Shown here: positions 10,429 to 21,651 of the stretch, one piece after another | How the letters are laid out: every line of letters begins with the position of its first letter | How positions within the stretch are numbered: the stretch's first letter is position 1 | From: Echria macrotheca | Lineage: Eukaryota > Ascomycota > Sordariomycetes > Sordariales > Schizotheciaceae | Assembly: GCA_030411725.1 (NCBI GenBank) | Contig: MU839846.1 | Coordinates: 372,001-436,000, forward strand | Direction: 5' to 3' | DNA length: 64,000 bases | Made by a program: the position numbers and the translations under genes | The notes under the pieces: generated by a model | What the model saw: only the letters and a program-made list of their open reading frames with translations | What the model was told of the DNA's origin: nothing | Databases searched by the model: none

Positions 10429-10782
10429 GATGATGGTTCAGGGGGGAGCTGGACTGGTTTCGTCACGGGAGGACGAGCTTGGGGAGAAAATTGGAGCATT
10501 CAGTTGGGTTGTCTTGATATGGGAGGAGAGTTATTTGATTCAACACAGCAGGAGTTGGGTTATGTGACTGGGAGGGCGGGAGAATGTTGTTCTGCAGACA
10601 GCCATGCAGCCGACTCAAGGCGCTGATCCAGGAGAAGGTTAAGGCTGGACAGGGTTGGATGGTGTTGAGGGAAGGTAGCCGGACTGGCTTGGTAATGGGA
10701 GGACAAACTTGGGAGCTGGAGCATTCACTCAGTTGGGTTGGCTTGGTCATGGGAGGCAAGTTGTCTTTTTGACAGGGCAGGA
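10325..10782 (+). repeat. Two-copy tandem duplication (about 229 bp) of the Cdt1 3' end and downstream DNA
   Basis: Copy 1 is about 10325-10553 and copy 2 about 10554-10782. Anchors keep a constant 229-bp offset: AGAAT at 10352 and 10581, and the CAGGAGT element around 10549 and 10778. Copy 1 holds the last roughly 34 codons of Cdt1 plus about 125 bp of 3' flank. Copy 2 preserves the text for the Cdt1 tail but carries substitutions, an inserted base and no equivalent stop codon, so it is a decayed non-coding copy. A CATGGGCGGA segment after 10790 may be the start of a third, broken unit. Confidence 0.85.
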
Positions 10783-11233
10783 GTCGGGAGTTATGCATGG
10801 GCGGACTTGTTATTAAGATACCTGATAGTTTGCTTCGGCGAGGGACTGGGAATAGACATGGTGTTCTATTTTAACCACCTCTCACATTCCACTTTGCATA
10901 GGTGATCTCTCTATCGACTCTGAGCCTCGGAACCTCCGTCGCCCTCTGATGCATTAACGCCGGCAGAAAGCACCTCAACCCTCGTTAAAAAAAATACCGG
11001 GAAAGTCTAAAACGCTTCTTCTCATGAAAGCCATGGATAGAAAGCTGTCCTCGCCGGTAATGGTGTGGTGTGTTTATTCTAAACCACCAACCAACCAACC
11101 CCGTCCTGGCCAGCCAGCTTTGTCGAACCTCCCCTTCCCTGGCGTTGCATCATCCATGATCCCATCGTCCATGCACCGTCCAGATATCTTCTCCTCCCTG
11201 ATTCTTTTTGTTGTTGTGATTTTTTTGATTATT

Positions 11234-11771
11234 TTACTTCTTCTCCTTCTTCTCAAACCTAGGCTTGCCGATATCGCTCCCGCGCAGCTTGACATTCAGC
11301 ACGCGCTCCATGGCCGAGAGCACCTTCTGGTCGGGGGCCGCCGTGCCGCGCTCAAAGTCGGCCACGACGGTGGGCGTCGTGTTGCACTTGGTCGCGAGCT
11401 CCTTTTGCGTGAGCGCCTTGGGCTGGAACTCGGCCCGCGCCTTGGCGATGGCGTTGCCCACCTCCTTGCCGATCGTCTTGGGCTTGACGATGTCGTCGGC
11501 CCGGTCGACCATGGTTAGGCGTTGGCCTTCGACTGCGGGCTTCGAGGCCTTTTGTTTACAAAATTAGCGGGAGGGAGGAGGGAGGGATGGGGGGAGGGAA
11601 AATGCGTACAGCGTTGCCGACTGCGAATTTCTTTTCCGTGGCTACCACCTGCCCGCTGCGTTGGGCGGCGTTGAGGGCTGAGCGGCCTTTTACTACCGTC
11701 TCGCGCGGGGCGGCGCCGCCGCGGCGCACGTTCTTTCCGATCTTGACGTCGCTTGTGTCGAAGTCGGCCAT
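11234..11771 (-). CDS. mbf1: Multiprotein-bridging factor 1 (MBF1), transcriptional coactivator
   Basis: Two exons, 11610-11771 and 11234-11548, joined over a 61-nt intron (donor GTACGC), give 158 residues. MBF1 bridges TBP and bZIP activators and also acts at colliding ribosomes. The N-terminal MBF1 domain has GKNVRRGGAAPRETVVKG and SALNAAQRSG. The C-terminal Cro/C1-type helix-turn-helix (about 98-145) contains LTQKELATKCNTTPTVVADFERGTAAP, close to the eukaryotic consensus. The tail is basic and ends KPRFEKKEKK. Length is normal for the family (about 150-160). The start is the first ATG upstream of the conserved domain. It lies tail to tail with Cdt1. Confidence 0.95.
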
Positions 11772-12472
11772 TTTGACGGTTTGTGGTGGTAGTTGCTGTC
11801 GGTTTTTGGTGGTGGTTATTTGGTGTTTGGGGGTATGTTCAGCGATAAAGGTTAAATCGGCGTGATGTGGCGGTAGTGGTGGGGTTTCGGACAATTCGGA
11901 GGCGGGGAGTTGAGGTGTATAAAGAGAGGGCGAAGTGTCGAGATGAACGGGTCTTGGTTTTATCTCGTGTCGTTCTGAGGACAAACAAGAAAAAGGTGAG
12001 TTGGTTGTTGAAGAAGTGGTGGTAAAGGCGGTGATGGATTTTTAACTCGGGTCGTTCACGTGGAATTCAATGGGCTGCCGTCGAATAAAGCAAAGCGGGC
12101 GGGCGGGCAACGGGCTGTGAGTTGTGACTCGAGCGGCGAGCGAGCCCGATGCCCGGGCGGCCAGGGAACGCCTCCGCCACACACACTGGGGCTGGGCTGG
12201 GCCAAGGGTTTCCCGGCTGGCGGCCTCGCCCTGACTGCCCTGACTGCCTCAGGCTTAGGTAAGCCTCTTAGCCAAGAAAGTCCAGGCCAGGAACGCTCCA
12301 CACAAACCAATGGTGTGAGATTCGATTCCAGGACCGCATGCGATCGAGTTGCTGGGTGCGTGTAGCTCGGATCGCTGGGCCAATTGTGTCCATTGGAGAT
12401 AATCAAGCGCCATGGAAACTCTTGAACTTTTATTTTCTTCTCCCTAATTTTTTTTGGGAACTGCGTATCTAG
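11772..12472. other. Divergent intergenic region between MBF1 and the DUF1365 gene
   Basis: A 701-bp shared promoter region. It is GC-rich in the middle, holds a short CTGACTGC tandem (near 12232-12248) and a near-perfect palindrome AGGCTTAGGTAAGCCT at 12251-12266. No coding sequence is recognised. Confidence 0.55.
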
Positions 12473-14430
12473 ATGATGGCAGGTCCGTCATCGGCGCCGT
12501 CACAAGTGGCTCTCTACGTCGTTGTGGTCGGCTATTTCGCCCTGTTTGCACGTCTTCCTGATGTTGCTCTTCTGGCCATATTTTCTCTTTTCCGAAACCG
12601 TCAGTTGATAGCTGACAATGTGGAAATCCCCTCGCTTCAAGGGACTGCGACGGTGGTGGGGGGCTCCCTTCTCATAGCATTTCTCGTCTCGCTGTGCTCG
12701 CGGATTCTGAAAAGAGGAAGCGATCAAGGATGGGAGGGTCCTGGAAAGGTGCTCTTGTTCCCTTGCCGGACTACTCACTCGCGACTGTTTCCCAAGAAGC
12801 ATTCGTTCTCCTACTCTTACCTCGTCGTCGGCGTTCCTGTGGATTGGAAAGGCAATGCAGGTGGCATAGTCTCGCTTGGACAGCCCCGGAGCAAGTACTC
12901 TTGGCTCTCGTTCCTGTCCGGGTCTGGGAATGGTTGGTATGACATCAATCCTGGTGATTATCTTGAACGAGGACGGGCCGAGCTCGGCTTGCGGGGGAAG
13001 CTTGACGTCTATCTCCAGAGCCAGGTACGGCATATACCAGATCCCCATGCGCCGGTACTAATGATATTCAGGGAGAGGATCCAAAGAGTTTTCCATATGC
13101 CTACTTGGTCACTGCCGCTCGCTTCCTGGGCTATCACTTCAACCCCGTGTCGTTCTGGTACCTTTACGACCAAGACAAGTCGCTGGCAGCCATGATCCTC
13201 GAAGTGAACAATACCTTTGGGGAACGGAGGATGTATTTCCTCAGACCAGGAGACTCACTACCCCAGCTCGACGGTGTGCCAGAGGACGACGAACTGGCCC
13301 GAGAGAAACGGCAAGAAAAACCTTCTCGAACCGTGCTAAAGCAGGTATGGCCGAAGGACTTCCACGTCTCGCCCTTCAATTCCAGAAAGGGGTCCTACTC
13401 TTTGACGGCAAGCGATCCTTTACATCCCCACATGCAGGGCACTGGCCCCGTCGTGAACACGATCAACCTCGTCTCATCCAAGGGACACGGCAAGTTGGTC
13501 GCTCGGCTAGTTCCCGCCGGACCAGCCCTCGATCCCTACACCATGACATCTATTGAAAAACTCAAATTCCTCGCATCCTGGTGGTGGGTCGGCTTCGTCA
13601 CGTTTCCCAGGATCGTGAAGGAAGCAGGTCTACTCTTCTTCCGGCGCAAACTGCACGTGTGGTATCGACCGGAGCCCCTGAAAGAAAGCATCGGCCGACA
13701 GGCTGACTCGGTCGAGCTCCAACTGGAACACATCTTCAGGGGCTACCTGCGCCATCTAGTCAAGCAGAGCGCTGCGCCGCTGGCCGTCAAATACGTATCC
13801 AGCGGTCTGCCTGAAGATGTAACCGAGGTAATGCTCTCGGAAGCCGCCGGCAAGGAATCAGCCGCGTCGGAGGCTCGCGAGGAAATGGAATTCAAGGTGC
13901 TCACGCCCGCCTTCTACGCGCGCTTCGTCTACTACGCGCACGACCTCGAGGCGCTGTGCTGCGAGTTCCAGGAGAGCGCGACCGTCTGCATCTCGCGTCC
14001 GGATCTGCTGCCCAAGCTGGTTCTCCTCCGGAGGACGAAAGCGGCGCCGACGACGCTGGCCGCGGCCGACTATCGCGAGTTTGTCTGGTTCAAGATGATC
14101 CAGAAGCTCCGCGTGCGGCCGGGGCGCATCGAGAGGCCCTTGACGTCGAGTGCTACTACGTCTCGGGCTGCTGCTGCGGACCAAAACGCGGCCGTCGTCG
14201 TCGATATCCGAGACTTTCGCATCTCACCTATGGATGCGTATGTCCTCTCGCATGGGGATGGTCCGACAAGGGCGGCTTACCGGCGGTGTGTGCTCAGACT
14301 TTTTCTGGCGGACCGGTTGGCGTTGGGGATTGTGCCTTTGCTTGAGGTGGAGCGGTCCGTGATGCGGGCTTGCTTTGCGTGGTATCTGTCAACGCTGGTG
14401 GGTCGTTTTATCGCGGCGTGGTCTATCTGA
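12473..14430 (+). CDS. DUF1365 family membrane protein
   Basis: Two exons, 12473-13024 and 13072-14430, with a 47-nt GT-AG intron, give 636 residues. The first ATG pair (MMAG) is taken as start. Two hydrophobic segments at about residues 10-38 and 55-80 suggest membrane anchoring. The DUF1365 region follows with PCRTTHSRLFPKKHSFSYSY and then YHFNPVSFWYLYD, the best-known signature of the family. Then come EVNNTFGERRMYF, a KDFHVSPFNSRKGSYSL segment, and GTGPVVNTINL. DUF1365 proteins are widespread in bacteria and fungi, and their biochemical role is not firmly established. The extra C-terminal region after about residue 400 is less recognisable. The end of the frame looks genuine, but a small terminal intron cannot be excluded. 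Confidence 0.85.
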
Positions 14431-17302
14431 GTTTGGTGTATGTGGTGTTTGGAAGGGCGTTGTTGGTAGATGATGTGATGCAGGGGTTACAACGGGGTTA
14501 TGATCCTGGGGTATGGGATCCTACGCCCGTCCGTAGCATCTCAGTCGTGGTTCTATCTCTATGGGGGAACCTAATGTCTATGGGGATGTCACGGTATGCA
14601 AACTCCCTGGCAGGTTGAAGATGTTGTTTGAGGATCCCGTCTCCGGTGATGTGCCTCTCTCCTGCCGTGTAACTGTGACGGGCTGTTGGTTCGATGTATC
14701 TAGGCACCAGAGCGGAGAACGGAGCCGCTGAGTGGGGGGTTCTACTGGGGATGTATGGGGTGTGTATACATATGTGTGGGAGAAGGTGGTAGTGAAAGGT
14801 GGGGAGTGCAGTAAGTAAGGTAAGCAAGGGAAAAGAGGATCCGAGCTTCGGGAACCGGGTCCTTGTTATGGGGAGGTGGTATTTGAAATAGGTGCCCCCG
14901 TCTTGGCCTAGGCGAGATGTATCGAGTACATACATGATGCTTAACATATTCTCTCTTATCCGACTGGTTCCTCTTGAGAGGTTCGGGAGGTTATATATGC
15001 TTGGGGTGGGAAAATGATGAGGTTGGAGGGAGAGAGAAGATGTGGACAGGGCGGGACGGGGGTAAGGGAGGAGGGTCACAAGAGAAGGACGATATGTGAT
15101 ACCTTACCTAGTCTGAGCTCCCCGCGTTGGTAGGTATTATGTCCGTGTGAAAACAGGCCTACGTAGGGTCCTATTACATCTATCTGTATCAAAGAGATGG
15201 AACTGGTTGCGGGGCAGACAAAAGTCAATCTTCTTTACTTTTAATCCCAAAAGAAAAAAACTGTTTTCTGACGCCAACCCTGCGTCGACAAAAGTCAGGG
15301 TAGGCGGTCTAGACCCGGCAGTCGTCCCAGTGTGTAACTTGACACGATATTTTTGTTGTCTCTCTCGTTTGGGGATTTCGCTGCGAATACGCAGGTACAT
15401 GCATAAGCTATGTTGACATGCACTTCGAACCTGCTAGCCAGCTCAGGGCACGTAAACTGGAAATATGATAGGTAGGTTGGGATACATAGTTCAAGCCACA
15501 CAGCATTGGGTGTGTTAGTCAGGCATATGTACCGTAGCAAAAAAGAGAGGAAGGATTACGCGGTGGTCGTGATATTAAACGAGCTTGCATTAGTCTTGCT
15601 GTGTTCCTGTCTTGGCTTGTGTGTGCTACTGGGAAGAGAAAGCAAGCCGAGTAGAAAGATACTCCGAGGTTTCCATGCGGTACACGACTCGGATTCCCGT
15701 GGTTTTTCTACGTCAGTGCGAGCAAGTGTCAGTGTAAGTCGAGCTCCCTTGACACTGAATGTTGAGGAAGGTAGGGATCCATCGTTCATCCGGCTCCTTT
15801 GCACGTTCCCGGATCTGCATCCCAATTCCAAATACCGGCGTCAAAGCCGCACATGTATAACTACAGACACCCCTGACCCGCCCGTGCCGCAGTAAGCCCG
15901 CGTTCGCAGTGTTTCTTCCGCCGCAATGACGGAGAGGGACCGCGCATTGCCGTACTCGTGTAAACAACGTGCGTGTGCATTCGGAGGAGGGAAGAATCCT
16001 ACGAGATTCGTGGGTTCATTCTAAATGTTGAGGACATTGGCTCCACACTGCTTGCCAGTGATGCTTCACTGTGTAAGAAATGGATGGGATGGAGGAATGA
16101 CAAATATGAGAGTGATGCACAACCAGGACCAGGGCTCCAGAGTTTGTACGTGACCTTGTACCGAAACGCCGAACCGAACAGATCACAGACCCAACAACAT
16201 GAATATCTGTATCGAGTCTGGTTTCCGCCGTGGAAATAGCCAGGGGCTACGCAGTGATCATCCGAACGCCAGGTGTGTTGTTGTCACTCAGTGTCACGAA
16301 AGAAAACAGAGAGGAGGGGGGCGGGGCAGAGGGGGTGAGAAGAGGGACCCCTCCTCCCCCGGCGTTTGATCCTCGGTGACCACGGTTGGCTGCCGATAAC
16401 CGGACCCCATCTTTTTTTCTCTATCTTCTTTTTCATTTCTCGTTCAGCCTTGAGTAGAATGCGAGCAACAGACCGGCGTTGAACGGGCCGACGACGACAG
16501 ACGCTTACTGAGGTCAAGGCAGTAGCGAGGGAGATAGGATCTCGGTGGGGGACGTCAGACGCTTGTCTATTCCCGCCTATCATGTCTCTGGGTGATAAAA
16601 GAAGCATCTGATTCACTTGTTTTTTAGGTACACGCTCAGCTAAGCTATATCTAGGGAAAAGCAGCTAGGAGCGGACATGGAAGTGGTCCTCGAAGTGCAG
16701 GGTGCAAGCTGTTGAAGCGCGTGGGGTTCCTCGTGCGTTACCCCACCATAGCTTTTGTTCTCTTTGTTTCGGGATCGAGGTGCCTTCGGTGCCTGCCCCG
16801 AGTATCCACCTCGAGTACACAGTACGTCTTTTGAAAAGGTCCCATTCTGTCCAAATTTTCAAATACATTCCCTCCTTTCACCAGGTAGGATCCATTCCAA
16901 GATGGTAACCGCCGCTTCCTCCCGCGTGGCTTGCTGCTGGCAGAAGCAAGATAGGCCGGAAACGGTGTTACATGATCCTGTCAGACGGGGACCTCCCGCA
17001 CTCAAAGCACTTCCGACATCCCGATGCTCCCCGGGTAGCAAGGGACGAGGGAGGAGGGGTGTGTGCCCAAGATAGGCGCTAGGGATGTGGTGACAGAAAG
17101 AGAGGAGGGGGGAGCTTAATCAGGTTTGTCCCACACCACACACCAGCCAAGAGAAACGACCACGGGCATGTCTGGGGAAGAAACGGACATATTTAAACAA
17201 GAGCCCTCCTTCTCTTCGTCCTTTTCAACCCCTCTTTAGTAGACTCTCGACCAATTCGATACACATACACTCTCGCCCACGAACTCTCAGATCAACGCCA
17301 AA
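14431..17302. other. 2.9-kb intergenic region, no gene recognised
   Basis: Downstream of the DUF1365 gene and upstream of the GFA gene. Open frames, including one of 193 codons on the minus strand (14498-15079), have biased, low-complexity composition and no family resemblance. GGTAGGTA/TTACCTAG-type motifs occur near 15099-15112, 15131-15138 and 15468-15480. The last 110 nt belong to the GFA promoter. Confidence 0.6.
17190..17197 (+). promoter_or_regulatory. Candidate TATA box of the GFA-domain gene
   Basis: TATTTAAA lies 106 nt upstream of the ATG at 17303, followed by a CT-rich stretch typical of fungal transcription starts. It has not been mapped experimentally. Confidence 0.45.
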
Positions 17303-17941
17303 ATGGTTCTCACCGGCCACTGTCTCTGCAAAGCCGTCACCTTCAAGGCCGACGTTGAGGAGCCCCTCCTGACGGGCTACGACCACTGCGATGACTGCCA
17401 GCGCCAATCCGGCTCGACCTACTGTGGGTGATTTCTTTTTTTTCCCTCCATGGCCAGCAAGAAGCTTCCCTTGGAGAGCCCCGCCTTCATCTCAACCCCG
17501 CCCCCGCACTTTGCTCCCCCCTTTGGACGTCATCACGCGCCTCCTTTCTCACCACTGGAGATTGGTGCTAATAAATAAAAACAGCCCTCGTAGTCGTCGT
17601 GCCCAAGGACAAGCTCACGACCGAAGGCCCCATCAAGAAGTGGAAGGGCACCGCCGACTCGGGCAACTCGGTGTACCGCTGGTTCTGCAGCGAGTGCGGC
17701 TCGCCCATCGCCCACGACCCCGAGGCCGCCCCTGTTATTGCCCTCAAGGGTGGATGCCTCGACAGTCCGATCAAGAAGGCCTTGAAACCTGTAATTATAC
17801 CCCATACTATTTCCTGCTTGGATTTTGGAGATGGGTATGGTAGCTAACAAAGATACCAAGACCACGGAGATCTGGACCCACGGAAAGCTTCCGTTTTGCC
17901 AGGAGAAGCTCGAGCACCCGTTCGAGTACATGCCCAACTAA
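17303..17941 (+). CDS. GFA/CENP-V-type zinc-binding protein
   Basis: Three exons, 17303-17423, 17585-17790 and 17861-17941, give 135 residues. Introns are 161 nt and 70 nt with GT-AG ends, and both splice phases agree. The protein is one GFA fold (glutathione-dependent formaldehyde-activating family). The zinc ligands are visible: CLC at 7-9 (GHCLCKAV), CDDC at 29-32 followed by QRQSGS, and CSEC at 75-78 followed by GSPIAHDP. The end EIWTHGKLPFCQ matches the family C-terminus (WT..R..W). Fungal members are abundant and their substrates are mostly unknown. The formaldehyde-glutathione role should not be assumed from the name. Confidence 0.92.
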
Positions 17942-18695
17942 GCGGACTTGCAACGGAATACACATATATACGGCTTGGGGTCGTAAGTGGAAGATTGCGG
18001 TATATGGGTACCTGCCAAATCCGGTCACTGGAAGGGATCTGGAGGGTTGAGGGGACACAACGACCCACTCGCATTGGAATTACCATTTTCTCTCCAGGAA
18101 GGCGGTTTAAAACACGAAATACGACTTGCATCGCACGCATCAAGGGGCCAGTCAATCGCATTTTTATTCCTTGCTCCACAGATCTTGCATGCTTCTAGAG
18201 AGGATACAAGCACATCATCCATATACACATTTTTACAATACACTCAGATGCAACCAGACAGGCGGCACTTTCGGATGAGAGCAGTGATTTGTTGTTGACA
18301 TCAAAGCGTGGATTCCAGGCACTCGTGTGCAATGGCTATTGAGCAGTACCTCTTACCCCTTATGAGGGTAAGGCCCTTCACCACGCTCCCTACGGCCGAA
18401 GCCAAAAAAAAAAAAAAAATTCAACAGCATATGCGAAGGCACTTGATCTACCAACTATAACTAGCTCTGTGTCAGGGGTCATGAATTTCTGTCTTTTTCC
18501 CCTCTCCTTTTCGTCTTAAGGTATGTAAACCACACTTCCACCATATACACGCTCCTGGATATATCACCCATCATCATCTATCCGCCGTCTCTCTACATGC
18601 TTCCATCTCTTTGTCTCTCCCCCCCTATTCTAACACACCAAACAATCGCTCCATAAAAACCACCAACTCCTCCCGAGAGAGAAAGGTGCCAAGCA
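17942..18695. other. Convergent intergenic region
   Basis: Lies between the ends of the GFA gene and the GPI-protein gene. It contains a 16-A run at 18404-18419 and presumably both 3' untranslated regions. No coding sequence is seen. Confidence 0.55.
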
Positions 18696-19587
18696 TCAGG
18701 CCATGACAGCCGCAAGACCCAAGACCACAGCCAACCCAATCCCCCCGGTCTTCCCCGTCGGCACCGCCGCAGCGTTGCTACTAGTACTCGACTTGTGACT
18801 ACTACTCGCCGCAGACCCCGACCCCGTTCCCGTAGCTACCGACGCCGTAGGTTTGGTCATGGACACCGAATTACTCCCTCCGCCTCCTCCCCCAGACGGC
18901 AACGCCAAAGAAGCACTCGACCCCGGCGCAGTAAACAACACAGGCGGCGCCGTAGCCCCCGTAGCATCCCCCGTGATCATTCCCGGTCCCTGCACCGTCG
19001 TGGCAGTAAAATAAAGACTAACCGCCGTCTCGCCGGGGGCCATATCGCTGCTGATCGTATCGCCGGTAGTCGGTGTCGGCACGACGTATTGCATGCTGTC
19101 GAAAATCGTGGCGAACTGAGCCGTCGGCGTGGGCACGTCGCAGAAGGCCTGGGAGGCGGTCGAGAGGATGGACTGGTAGTAGGCTACGTCGCGCTCGGAC
19201 CTCAGGCCGTGGATGTAGAGGCATTTTAGGCAGAAGGGCCATTCTGTGAAGAAGGAGCCGGTGCACATGCCTTTTTTTTGTCAGTGATCAGTTGGAGAGG
19301 AGGAGGGTGATAGGGGGTGGGAGGGGGGGAATGGAGAGGAAAGAATTACATTGTTGGTGGGCTTTGAGGGCCAGGGGGCTCGTCCCGTTGGGCGTGCAGA
19401 CTGTCTCGATGGTCACGAGCTCGAGACAGGGCGGGATGGTGTCGCGCGGCTGGGTTATGGGGTGGCAGACTTGGTCTTCGTAGTTGAGGGCCTTGGCGAC
19501 GAGGGCGAGGTCGATGCCTGGGAGGGCGGATGCCAGTTGAGACAAAAGGAGGACGGCTGCGGTTAACACCGCTGCTGGACGGCCCAT
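18696..19587 (-). CDS. Secreted, predicted GPI-anchored cysteine-containing protein of unknown function
   Basis: Two exons, 19350-19587 and 18696-19270, with a 79-nt intron (donor GTAATT), give 270 residues. The splice makes a cysteine codon T|GC and the sequence HQQCMCTG. A clear signal peptide (MGRPAAVLTAAVLLLSQLASA) is followed by a cysteine-containing N-terminal domain with CHP, PPCLEL, VCTPNGTSPLAL, CMC and WPFCLKC. Then come a region with TATTVQGPG and a Ser/Thr/Gly-rich low-complexity linker with a GGGGGG run. The C-terminal hydrophobic tail (GIGLAVVLGLAAVMA) fits a GPI signal. It is probably a wall or plasma-membrane surface protein. Similar proteins are common in Sordariomycetes, but I do not recognise a named family. 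Confidence 0.82.
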
Positions 19588-21651
19588 CGTGTGTGTGGTG
19601 ACGAGGCGGGCCCGGGTTTGGGACCGGGCTTTTTTGTTAGACTAGGTGGTTGGTGATTTGTTTGTTCTACACCAATGCACCGGTGACGATGACGAGCTCT
19701 TGCTGCTAGCTGCGAGACATGGTGTTGTTGTTGCTGGGTCGAGAAACACAGAGTGGGTTGGCAAAGACGAATTTCCTCCGGGAGGGACACCTCCTCAGAT
19801 ATTGGATTGAGGAGAGTGGTGGGTAGATATCACCGGCAAGACGGTCGGCATAGTGTAAGGTAGGTAAGAGGTAAGGGGGGCCAGGCCGGTATTTGTTCAC
19901 ATGGGGTCCTTTTTTTCATCGCTTCGTCGTGCTTGCAAGTTCCGTATAAGCCAACGGCGGCAACCTTTTCAGATTCGTTTTAACTTATCTGGAACATACA
20001 CATACACACAAGCCGGATTTGCCGTTTGGTTGATTGGCAGAAGAGGGAAAAGCCCAAAAGGAGCTTTGGTCTCTGTACCGTTTTTTTACCCGGCATTGAC
20101 GTATCCGTGTGTGTGTTTTTGCGGTTGTTCACGACACACACAAGCGTGCCGTCCGTTCCCTCCCCTCCTCCTCCCCAACACCAGCACCAGTAAGGAGCAA
20201 AAGCGCTCCAATATTGGAGGAAAGGCATATGTGGACGGGCCAGTCAGAAAAGGGTGTGTTTGGCTCGAACGGCAGGGACAGCTGTGCCGTTCGATCCCTC
20301 AGCTAGATTAAATCAACCCGTTTGGATGGGATGGGCCTTTCCCGCGTCCGCTTGCGATCTTTTTTGCAGATCTGGAGGAATACTCTATGTGTTTCTTGGC
20401 TCTGTACCGAGCGAATTTCTGGGCACCCGAGCGGCCGGGCGGCCGGGTATTTTGTTTCTTCACGGGTACGGTGTTTTTTGCCTTGCTTCCTTGGGTCTGG
20501 CTGGGTAAAATGATGCCGTGCCAAATGACCCGTCGGGTCGGGTGAGAGGTCTGTCTTCCCTTGTTTTTTTGGTTTCCACCAAGCGAATTGCTTAGAAGCC
20601 GCGCCGCTGGGTAAGGGCGGAGGCGGACCCGGGGCCATGATACGAGTTGCTGTGGGAGTGTGTGGGTTGCATCGTTCGAGTTTCTCTCATCTCATCCCGA
20701 GAGCTCCCTTTTTTTGGTGTTTTTGTAGTAGTAGTATTATTCTCACTGTGTTATTTGATCAGATACCTCTCTGCTGTTGAGTTGTCATTTCTGTACGAAA
20801 TTGAGCATTTGTTTGACATTTGCAGCGCTTTGGCTTGCATGTGAGTATCCATCCCACCTCTTCCCTGAATCTCCAAGACCTCTCTCTTGCTTCCAGATCT
20901 GCCTGGGATAAATCAGCCTCGGATAAGACCTGCCGACCGAATTTCCATCAGCTCCACCATCATCCCCGGTTTATTCTACTCTGTGTTCTCCACGAGCGAG
21001 ATATCAAAGCGAGAGACTGCCCACTGTGCCCGCTCCGTGGTGTAACAGCGCCGTCGTCTCACTCGTAACCCCAAAGTTTTCTCTTGCCTTATTCTCCAAC
21101 AGTAGCATCGTAGAGAATATATAGCAGAGATAAATCTAGCGATGGTTGGTCACTTTGGCTTTTCCATCACCCCTTTTCGGATGGAAGGTGGATGGGAGAT
21201 GCATGCATTCAGCATTGGACCCCCCTGTCGAAGAAAAGACCCTGGAGATCACAGCCCCAGATTTGGCTGCACACCTCAATGGGGGAGGGGGTTACATTGG
21301 GAGCGACGACCCCTTTTGGGAAGAACCACCGAATTCCAGTTCAGCTCTTCAGCTTTGTGAGCGCAGCGTGTCAGCCTACGAAATGAAATGGTCAGCTCTC
21401 CTCACGTGTCATCAGCAAGCAAGGCTAGCTTTCAGTTCTCTCTCTTTTTTGTTCTTTCTTCACATCGCAAAACCCAATCGAAAATCTCGTGTCATTCTCC
21501 AGCTCTGTACTGTACCACCACAAACGTATTAAATTATGGAATCACCGTTTTTGTGAATCATGGATACTATCCAGAGGCGATAAATCCCGAGCGATACAGA
21601 CCGAGACAAAACACTACACCCGATTTTCTAGACCAGCTCTGGCTAAATAAT
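19588..21651. other. Divergent intergenic region of 2.1 kb
   Basis: Separates the GPI-protein start (minus) and the cysteine-rich membrane protein start (plus). A GGTAGGTAAGAGGTAAGG-type stretch occurs near 19857-19878. No protein-like reading frame was found. Confidence 0.55.

Noticed and set aside
14498..15079. 193-codon minus-strand open frame
   Set aside because: Biased Pro/Thr/Ser/His composition from CT-rich DNA, and no family resemblance.
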